Shown: in pieces, positions 1 to 4,617 of the stretch
Numbering within the stretch: the stretch's first letter is position 1
Layout: every line of letters begins with the position of its first letter
Assembly (NCBI GenBank): GCA_937872125.1
Contig: CALMNY010000419.1
Coordinates: 1-9,226, forward strand
DNA length: 9,226 bases
Source: an uncultured Candidatus Competibacteraceae bacterium
GTDB lineage: Bacteria > Pseudomonadota > Gammaproteobacteria > Competibacterales > Competibacteraceae
Direction: 5' to 3'
Made by a program: the position numbers and the translations under genes
The notes under the pieces: generated by a model
Told to the model about the DNA's origin: nothing
Databases searched by the model: none
Seen by the model: only the letters and a program-made list of their open reading frames with translations

Positions 1-2
1 GG

Positions 3-35
3 GTCATCGTCCGCTGGCCCAGCGCCGCCGGTTGA
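3..35 (+). CDS. Possible 3' end of an upstream gene (fragment)
   Basis: From base 3 one frame reads VIVRWPSAAG and then a TGA stop at 33-35. The V-x-V-x-W-P-S pattern resembles the end of ASPIC/UnbV-type domains found in FG-GAP/VCBS-repeat proteins, but eleven codons cannot identify a family. The fragment ends about 25 bp before the REP-like repeat, which would suit an intergenic repeat just after a gene end. It could equally be chance, since GC-rich DNA is open in many frames. Confidence 0.25.
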   Translation, partial: VIVRWPSAAG

Positions 36-60
36 ACGACGCCCCGCCATCGGTCAGGTC

Positions 61-91
61 GTAGGATGGGTTGAGCGTAGCGAAACCCATC
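61..91 (+). repeat. REP-like element, copy 1 (GTAG head plus hairpin)
   Basis: A GTAG tetranucleotide at 61-64 directly abuts a hairpin. The outer stem is GATGGGTT (65-72) with AACCCATC (84-91). Inside lie facing GA/GA bases (73-74 and 82-83), a GC/GC pair and a GTA loop. A short hairpin preceded by GTAG is the hallmark of REP elements handled by RAYT (TnpA-REP) transposases. Two more copies with the same plan lie at 3782-3814 and 3835-3864. The element sits between a possible upstream gene end and the first gene of the membrane-protein/kinase operon. Confidence 0.7.
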
Positions 92-140
92 AATGCAGGG
101 CGAAACCACCAGGGGATCTGAACGGTTACCACCGATCCGA

Positions 141-160
141 CCCTTGCAAGGGCATATACT
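141..160 (+). promoter_or_regulatory. Candidate promoter with 12-bp palindrome upstream of the operon
   Basis: TATACT at 155-160 matches the sigma-70 -10 consensus at five of six positions and would start RNA about 26 nt before the ATG at 193. No good -35 lies 16-18 nt upstream. The perfect palindrome CCCTTGCAAGGG at 141-152 lies in the -10/-35 spacer, where a bound repressor could block transcription. That role is inference. Confidence 0.3.
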
Positions 161-192
161 TCGAGGGTGCATCCCTACCCGGAAACTCCGTC

Positions 193-1173
193 ATGCTGCC
201 CACCACCCGCGACTTGCTGACCCGCGAGGTCACCGACTGGCATCAGCAGGGATTAATCGACCGCTCGCTGCTGGACGTTTTGCTGCCGCGCTACGAAACG
301 CGCGGTCGGTTTTTGAGCGCGTTGCTGAAGTGGCTGGGACTGTTCGCCATCTTCCAACTCGGGCTGGCGGTGCTGGCCTTCATCGCCATGATGGCGGAAT
401 CCGCCCTGCTGGCCGCGCTACTGCTCGGTGGAGTCGGCGTGGGACTGTGGTGGTTCGGGGCGCGGCTGGCCACCGACCCCAGGCAACTCCATCCTTTCAC
501 CGGCGCGGCGCTGGTCACCGCCAGCCTGGCAGCGGTGTTCGGCGCTTTTGTGTTGCTGCACATCGCCTTGGGCGGCGAACCCGAGGGCCAGGCTATTCCG
601 ACGATCATGCTGCTAACGGGTGTGCTCGCTGCCTTGATGGCCTACCGCTATCACCTGCGCTGGCCGTTGCTGCTGGCGTTGCTGCTGTTCTTCCACGGTT
701 TGGGCGCGTGGCACGCCTACGGCGGGCATGGCGCCTATTTCGCCCACATTCAGGATGAGCGGTTGATGGCGCTGGCGGCACTGGCGGCGGTCGCGCTCGG
801 TCTTTGGCACGAACGGCGGCTGGAAACCGGCCCGCTGCGACGTTGCGCCGGATTCGGCGGGCTGTATCTGATCTTTGGGCTGCTGTATCTGAACCTGTCG
901 CTGTGGTTCCTGACGTTGTTCGGGAAACCGCTGGCCTGGGTCCTGGTTTTCACCGCCGTTGGCATCGGGCAAATTGTTATCGGCGCCCGGCTGCGCGACG
1001 CCCGTTTCACCGGTTTTGGCATCGTCTTCCTGGCGATTGACCTGTACACCCGCTTTTTCGAGCACTTCTGGGACCAACTGTCCGCCGGGGCCTTTTTCCT
1101 GGTCGCTGGGGCGCTGGCAATGGCGCTTGGCTACGGTTTCGAGCGTCAGGCTTATGGGGATCGCCAGCCATGA
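193..1173 (+). CDS. Polytopic membrane protein, DUF2157-like (first of two paralogues)
   Basis: A 326-residue inner-membrane protein of unknown function. A short cytoplasm-like head (1-45) carries the pattern W-x3-G-L-I-D-x7-L-x2-RY. About nine or ten hydrophobic segments follow, roughly at 46-66, 71-90, 103-125, 137-153, 158-172, 189-205, 221-243, 247-265, 272-287 and 297-315. The head and the run of helices recall the DUF2157 family, but I recognise no catalytic motif. The C-terminal part (GAR at 264, IDLYT at 282, FFEH at 288) closely matches the next gene's product, so the two are paralogues. The ATG at 193 has only a weak GGAAA upstream (181-185). The stop overlaps the next start as ATGA (1170-1173), indicating translational coupling. 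The gene heads a three-gene operon ending in an ABC1-type kinase. Confidence 0.8.
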   Translation: MLPTTRDLLTREVTDWHQQGLIDRSLLDVLLPRYETRGRFLSALLKWLGLFAIFQLGLAVLAFIAMMAESALLAALLLGGVGVGLWWFGARLATDPRQLHPFTGAALVTASLAAVFGAFVLLHIALGGEPEGQAIPTIMLLTGVLAALMAYRYHLRWPLLLALLLFFHGLGAWHAYGGHGAYFAHIQDERLMALAALAAVALGLWHERRLETGPLRRCAGFGGLYLIFGLLYLNLSLWFLTLFGKPLAWVLVFTAVGIGQIVIGARLRDARFTGFGIVFLAIDLYTRFFEHFWDQLSAGAFFLVAGALAMALGYGFERQAYGDRQP

Positions 1174-2192
1174 ACCCGCAATCCCGCAATCGCCGCGTCC
1201 GCCGGGAACTGGATGAGTTACTGCGCGAGGGCTTGCTCGATGCGGCGACCCATGGGCGACTGTGCGAACGCTATCCCACCGAGGGTTGGGACTGGCGGTC
1301 ACTGGGGCGCTGGTTTTTGATCTTCGGCGCGGTCAGCATGATGGCCGGCTTGGCGATTCTCGGCCGGACCCTGTTTGAATTCACGCTGACCAAGCTGGCA
1401 GTGGCGCTGGGCGTCGCCACGTTGGCCAGTTTCGGGGGCGCACAGTGGCTTAAGCGCACCCGCCCGGCCCTGGTCTGGACCCGCCTGAGCGTGGAACTGC
1501 TGGGCGGGTTGCTGCTGATCGGCCTGACGTTCACCCTCGGCGCAATCTATTCCACCGGCTCCGGCAACTGGCCGGCCCTGCTGCTGATTGATCTGGTGCT
1601 GCTAATCAGCCTGAGCTACGCGCGGCGCAACGTGTTACTGCTGGTGCTCAGCGCCGTGGTGTTCTTCGCGTGGTTTGGCGGCTTCACCGGCTATGCGTCC
1701 GGCTGGGGCGCGTACTGGTTCGGGATGAATTACCCGCTGCGCTTCCTGATGGCGGCCATCGTCATGATCGCCGTTGCGGTCATCCATCAGCAGAGCGAAG
1801 CGGGGTTGCTGGCGCGGTATCGGGGATTCTGCAAGGTCTGGCTTTCTGCCGGCCTGTTTTTCGCCGAAATGGCGCTGTGGCTGCTGGCCCTGTTCGGTAA
1901 TTTCGACCGGGCCAGCGAGTGGTGGTATCAGGCCGGCGCTGCCGAGCTGGTGCTGTTTAATGCGCTGTGGGCGGGCTTGAACGCTACGCTGGTCTGGCTG
2001 GGCGCGCGGTGGGCGATGCGCATGCTGACCGGTTACGGCGCGACCTTCCTGATTATTCAAATTTATACGCTATTTTTCGCTCACTTGGCCGAGCATCTCG
2101 GCCTGCTATTGAGCCTGCTGATCGCCGGCGGCGGCGCGCTGGCGCTGACCTTCTGGCTGGAACAGCGGCGGCGCGGGACTGGAACGCACTGA
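1170..2192 (+). CDS. Polytopic membrane protein, DUF2157-like (second paralogue)
   Basis: A 340-residue membrane protein of unknown function. Its layout matches the preceding gene: a charged head with G-L-L-D-x7-L-x2-RY (residues 21-35), then about nine to ten hydrophobic segments from residue 46 to 329. Over residues 278-305 (GAR, TGYG, IYT, FFAH) about half the positions are identical to residues 264-291 of the upstream protein. Both also share a G/W-rich loop ending in GAY in mid-protein. This points to an old tandem duplication. The ATG sits in the ATGA overlap with the previous stop and lacks a clear Shine-Dalgarno, so its translation probably depends on the upstream gene. The kinase gene starts 17 nt after the stop, so all three are likely co-transcribed. 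No enzymatic or transport signature is visible. Confidence 0.8.
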   Translation: MNPQSRNRRVRRELDELLREGLLDAATHGRLCERYPTEGWDWRSLGRWFLIFGAVSMMAGLAILGRTLFEFTLTKLAVALGVATLASFGGAQWLKRTRPALVWTRLSVELLGGLLLIGLTFTLGAIYSTGSGNWPALLLIDLVLLISLSYARRNVLLLVLSAVVFFAWFGGFTGYASGWGAYWFGMNYPLRFLMAAIVMIAVAVIHQQSEAGLLARYRGFCKVWLSAGLFFAEMALWLLALFGNFDRASEWWYQAGAAELVLFNALWAGLNATLVWLGARWAMRMLTGYGATFLIIQIYTLFFAHLAEHLGLLLSLLIAGGGALALTFWLEQRRRGTGTH

Positions 2193-2209
2193 TCGAGAGG
2201 TGATGGCCG

Positions 2210-3691
2210 ATGCCCAACGCGAGTGGCGCACTGGACCGGCAAGCGTTGCTGGCGGAACTGCAACTCGCGCAGTTCGTGCCCGAGGCCCACGCCGCCTATC
2301 GTCCTTTGCTGATGGACGGATTGCAGTTTTTTCTGGAGCGGCTGTCGCCAGCGCGACTGGCGTCCATCGTCGCCGCACAACTGCGGCTGCCGCGCCACAC
2401 GCCGCCAGCGCGCCGGCTGGCGCTGCTGTTCCGGCGTTGCCCGACGCTGCACAAGCTGGGGCAGGTGGTGGCGCGCGACCGGCGGTTGGCGCCCGAGTTG
2501 CGCGCGAACCTGCAAGGGTTGGAGTCGCTGGAGCCGACCACGCCGATGGCGGAGATTGCCGCCCTCATTCAGCGGGAACTGGGAACGGTCATTGGCCTGG
2601 AGATCGCGGCCACGGCGCTTGCGGAGGCCAGCGTCGCGGTCGTTGTGCCCTTGGTCTGGCGTCCCGCTGCCGGCGCTACGCCCCAATCGGGCGTGCTCAA
2701 GGTGCTGCGGCCCGGCGTCGAGGAGCAACTGCGCGAGGAACTGGAAATCTGGGCGGCGCTGGGCGTCTTTCTGGAACAGCGTTGCGCGGAGCGGGGACTG
2801 CCGCCGCTCGACTATCGCCACACGCTCGACAGCATTCGCCGGCTGTTGGCGAACGAAATCCGGCTCGACCGTGAACAGGCCCACCTGACGCAGGCGGCGG
2901 CGTTTTATGCGGATTCCCCGGCGATTCTCATTCCGGGCTTGCTGCCCTTTTGCACGGCGCGCATTACGGCGATGGAGCGGGTCGAGGGGCGCAAAGTGAC
3001 TGATCCCGGTTTGTCACCCGGCGAGCGGCGGCGGCTGGCGCGGGTTTTAAGCGAGGCGTTGCTGGCCAAGCCGTTCTGGAGCAACCCTGTGTCGGACGCC
3101 TGGTTCCACGCTGACCCCCACGCCGGCAATCTGTTCGTGACGCACGATGGCCGCCTGGCGATCCTGGACTGGGCGCTGGTCACGCCGCTTGACAAAGCGC
3201 AGCGCGTCGCCGTGGTCCAGGCGGTGGCGAGCGCCCTGACGCTGAATGAGAGCGGCTTGTTCCATGCGCTGGCGGCGCTGGGGAATCCGTCCGACCCGAC
3301 AGCTTTGCGCGCCGCCGTTGTGGCGGGTCTGCGTCAGGTGCGGCAGGGAACGTTTCCGGGCATGGACTGGCTGATGGCGCTGCTGGATCGGCTGGGGACG
3401 GCGGGGGCGATGCAGTTTCCTGAAAATCTCACCCTGTTTCGCAAATCTCTGCTGACTCTGGCAGGGGTGATCGGCGATGTCTCCGACCGGCCTTCGATTG
3501 ATGAGGTGCTGATTCTGACCGGTCTGATGCAGTGCAGCCGGGAATGGGCGGTTCGAGGGCTGGCGCCCTTTGCGTCGCGCGCTTTTGGAAGTCATTTGTC
3601 CAACGCGGACTGGTTCAGCCTGTGGGCCGGCCTGCCCGTGACCGTGGTCCGCTATTGGACCGGAATCTGGCGGGATGCGCTGGGGGGATAG
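2210..3691 (+). CDS. ABC1/UbiB (AarF)-family atypical kinase-like protein
   Basis: 493 residues, about the usual length for the ABC1/UbiB family of protein-kinase-like ATPases, best known for roles in ubiquinone biosynthesis and lipid handling. Visible motifs in order: KLGQ at 82-85, the family-defining KxGQ; an alanine-rich loop region AEAS (138-141); the ATP-site lysine K164 in VLKVLRPGV; E216 in the NEIRLD helix; MERVEG at 255-260; HADPHAGN at 300-307, with D302 and N307 as catalytic-loop and metal residues; and D320 in ILDWALV. The last motif is normally DFG, or DCG in UbiB, but reads DWA here. I see no clear C-terminal transmembrane pair of the kind found in UbiB. The start at 2210 is supported by GAGAGG at 2195-2200 with a 9-nt spacer. 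No ubiquinone gene is nearby, so calling it ubiB itself is not justified. Its operon partners are two paralogous membrane proteins, suggesting membrane-associated work on a lipid or protein substrate. Confidence 0.85.
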   Translation: MPNASGALDRQALLAELQLAQFVPEAHAAYRPLLMDGLQFFLERLSPARLASIVAAQLRLPRHTPPARRLALLFRRCPTLHKLGQVVARDRRLAPELRANLQGLESLEPTTPMAEIAALIQRELGTVIGLEIAATALAEASVAVVVPLVWRPAAGATPQSGVLKVLRPGVEEQLREELEIWAALGVFLEQRCAERGLPPLDYRHTLDSIRRLLANEIRLDREQAHLTQAAAFYADSPAILIPGLLPFCTARITAMERVEGRKVTDPGLSPGERRRLARVLSEALLAKPFWSNPVSDAWFHADPHAGNLFVTHDGRLAILDWALVTPLDKAQRVAVVQAVASALTLNESGLFHALAALGNPSDPTALRAAVVAGLRQVRQGTFPGMDWLMALLDRLGTAGAMQFPENLTLFRKSLLTLAGVIGDVSDRPSIDEVLILTGLMQCSREWAVRGLAPFASRAFGSHLSNADWFSLWAGLPVTVVRYWTGIWRDALGG

Positions 3692-3772
3692 TTCCTGTTG
3701 GCGGCATAGCCAGCGCAACGTTCGTTTGTATTCGTCAAGAGAATAAATCGTGTCTGACCGGGAACCCTTAAA

Positions 3773-3822
3773 CCACCCAGCGCAGGGCGGGTTAGGCGTC
3801 AGCCGTAACCCGCCGTGGGTGG
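3773..3822 (+). repeat. REP-like element, copy 3, inside an extended hairpin
   Basis: The core stem is GGCGGGTTA (3786-3794) with TAACCCGCC (3806-3814), closed inside by GGC (3795-3797) and GCC (3802-3804) around a GTCA loop. A GCAG at 3782-3785 stands where copies 1 and 2 have GTAG. Outside this, CCACCCA (3773-3779) pairs with TGGGTGG (3816-3822), so the whole 50 nt can fold into one long interrupted hairpin. It faces copy 2 from the opposite orientation, 20 nt away, as in a REP doublet (BIME). It lies 82 nt after the kinase stop and could protect the 3' end of that mRNA or stop transcription. Confidence 0.7.
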
Positions 3823-3834
3823 AACTGCCGGGAT

Positions 3835-3864
3835 GGCGGATTACGCTACGCTAATCCGCCCTAC
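3835..3864 (-). repeat. REP-like element, copy 2 (inverted relative to copy 3)
   Basis: Read on the minus strand, GTAG (3864-3861) directly abuts a perfect 9-bp stem, GGCGGATTA pairing with TAATCCGCC, around the 8-nt loop GCGTAGCG. The loop shares AGCGTAGCG with copy 1. Stem bases differ from copies 1 and 3 in paired fashion, so pairing is kept. With copy 3 it forms a convergent pair typical of bacterial REP doublets. Confidence 0.7.
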
Positions 3865-3873
3865 ACCCTATAG

Positions 3874-3899
3874 TTCTTATTCGGGTCAAATAACAAGAA
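3874..3899. repeat. AT-rich imperfect inverted repeat
   Basis: TTCTTATT (3874-3881) faces AACAAGAA (3892-3899) across a 10-nt loop, with one A/C mismatch. It shares its last base with the next inverted repeat. It could be an antitoxin binding site or chance pairing in an AT-rich stretch. Confidence 0.35.
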
Positions 3900-3921
3900 T
3901 GGCGCAAGGCGTGAGCGCCAT
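3899..3921. promoter_or_regulatory. Inverted repeat, candidate HicB operator
   Basis: ATGGCGC (3899-3905) and GCGCCAT (3915-3921) are perfect 7-bp arms separated by 9 nt. They lie 33 nt upstream of the hicA -10 box, in the region where HicB antitoxins with a DNA-binding domain autoregulate their promoter. There is no T-run, so it is not an intrinsic terminator. The operator role is inferred from position and symmetry only. Confidence 0.35.
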
Positions 3922-3953
3922 ATCAGGAAAGTCATTGAAAAAAAACATTTTTG

Positions 3954-3959
3954 TATAAT
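3954..3959 (+). promoter_or_regulatory. -10 box of the hicAB promoter
   Basis: A perfect TATAAT at 3954-3959 lies in the most AT-rich stretch of the window. The nearest -35-like hexamer, TTGAAA at 3935-3940, leaves a 13-nt spacer, shorter than the usual 16-18. Initiation would fall around 3966-3968, only 3-5 nt before the hicA ATG at 3971, so the transcript would be almost leaderless. Confidence 0.6.
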
Positions 3960-3970
3960 CTAACCTTATT

Positions 3971-4159
3971 ATGAACAGCAACCAGTTCAAAGCCTGGCTC
4001 CGCCAGCAAGGCTGCACCTTTGAAGCTAAACCGGGCGGTTCCGGCCATCTGATCGTGCGGTTGGGTCATCGGAAAACCGACCTGCCAATGCATGGCGGCA
4101 GCAAGGAACTGGGTACTGGACTGGTGAACAAAATCAAGAAGGATTTGGGACTGAAGTAG
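3971..4159 (+). CDS. hicA: HicA-family toxin (type II TA, mRNA interferase)
   Basis: 62 residues, the usual HicA size. HicA is a small double-stranded-RNA-binding-fold ribonuclease that cleaves mRNAs and is neutralised by HicB. Visible family features are an N-terminal helix (QFKAWLRQQGC, 5-15), the G-G-S-G-H loop with the expected catalytic H26, the strand LIVRLG, and the C-terminal pattern LPMHGGSKEL followed by GLVNKIKKDLGLK (50-62). An in-frame TAA at 3956-3958, inside the -10 box, rules out an upstream start, so ATG 3971 is firm. No Shine-Dalgarno precedes it, which suggests weak or leaderless translation of the toxin. hicB follows after 9 nt with a strong ribosome site, favouring antitoxin excess. 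Confidence 0.88.
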   Translation: MNSNQFKAWLRQQGCTFEAKPGGSGHLIVRLGHRKTDLPMHGGSKELGTGLVNKIKKDLGLK

Positions 4160-4168
4160 GAGGCGACC

Positions 4169-4594
4169 ATGTTGATCTACCCCGTCGAACTGACCCCGGA
4201 CGACAACGGAACCCTGTTGGTAACGTTCCCGGATGTGCCAGAAGCGATAACTTTCGGCGAAGATGAAACCGAGGCGTTGCTGATGGCCGAGGATGCGCTA
4301 CTGGTCATGCTCTCCGCTTACATGGACGACCGCCAGCCCATTCCGGCGCCTTCCCCGCTCAACGGTCGTCCCGGCGTGGCGTTGAAAGTGGTGGCCGCCG
4401 GCAAGGTGGCGCTCTACAACGCGCTGTTGGCGGCGGGTAAGCGCAAGGCGGATTTGGCGCGAATGCTGAACCTGGCGCCTACCTTGGTTGACCGGCTGCT
4501 GTCGTTGCACCACAAAAGCCGCATCGAGCAAATCGAAACCGCTCTGGCCGTCCTCGGCAAGCGGCTGGTGGTGGGCGTGCGCGAAGCGGCCTGA
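4169..4594 (+). CDS. hicB: HicB-family antitoxin with C-terminal DNA-binding domain
   Basis: 141 residues, a full-length HicB. The N-terminal half (1-55: YPVEL, GTLLVTFPDVPEAITFGED, then the helix ALLMAEDALLVMLSAYM) is the partial RNase H-like fold that binds and blocks HicA. A proline-rich linker (58-68) leads to a helix-turn-helix region (about 79-135) containing LARMLNLAPTLVDRLLS and IEQIETALAVLGKRLVV, which would bind the hicAB promoter. The ATG at 4169 has a perfect AGGAGG (4158-4163) that begins inside the hicA stop codon, with a 5-nt spacer. This contrasts with the missing ribosome site of hicA. The gene ends 23 nt from the oppositely oriented tamB stop. The call is secure on fold pattern and partner; the operator it reads is not proven. 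Confidence 0.88.
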   Translation: MLIYPVELTPDDNGTLLVTFPDVPEAITFGEDETEALLMAEDALLVMLSAYMDDRQPIPAPSPLNGRPGVALKVVAAGKVALYNALLAAGKRKADLARMLNLAPTLVDRLLSLHHKSRIEQIETALAVLGKRLVVGVREAA

Positions 4595-4617
4595 ATCTTG
4601 TAGGCCATGGGACGCCC

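Larger units (their letters stand above)
3692..3970. other. Non-coding, hairpin-rich gap between operon and hicA
   Basis: 279 nt with no credible gene. It contains a facing pair of REP-like elements (3782-3864), a longer pair of outer arms around the first of them (3773-3822), two smaller inverted repeats (3874-3899 and 3899-3921) and an AT-rich tract (about 3937-3970) carrying the hicA -10 box. A weak 4-bp stem (TGGC/GCCA at 3699-3712) follows the kinase stop. There is no hairpin plus T-run of the intrinsic terminator type, so the REP hairpins may be what marks the 3' end of the operon mRNA. Confidence 0.7.

Noticed and set aside
93..758. Plus-strand open frame overlapping the first membrane-protein gene
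   Set aside because: Arg/Ala/Gly-rich out-of-frame translation with no recognisable features. The 193-1173 frame encodes regular hydrophobic helices and a paralogue of its neighbour.
2081..2884. Minus-strand open frame (267 codons) opposite the kinase gene
   Set aside because: Gln/Arg-rich shadow of the ABC1 kinase reading frame, which carries clear family motifs.
2210..3691. Naming the ABC1 protein ubiB
   Set aside because: No ubiE/ubiJ neighbours, DWA in place of DCG/DFG, and no clear C-terminal transmembrane pair. Family membership is safe, orthology is not.
3773..3822. Intrinsic terminator after the kinase gene
   Set aside because: The hairpin is strong but is followed by GGAACTGCCG rather than a T-run, so it does not meet the rule for an intrinsic terminator.
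3773..3864. Clustered repeats as a CRISPR array
   Set aside because: Only two diverged, oppositely oriented copies are present, with no regular spacers and no cas genes. The GTAG head plus hairpin fits REP elements.
3935..3940. TTGAAA as the -35 box of the hicA promoter
   Set aside because: The spacer to TATAAT is 13 nt, well below the 16-18 expected. The -10 box is reported alone.
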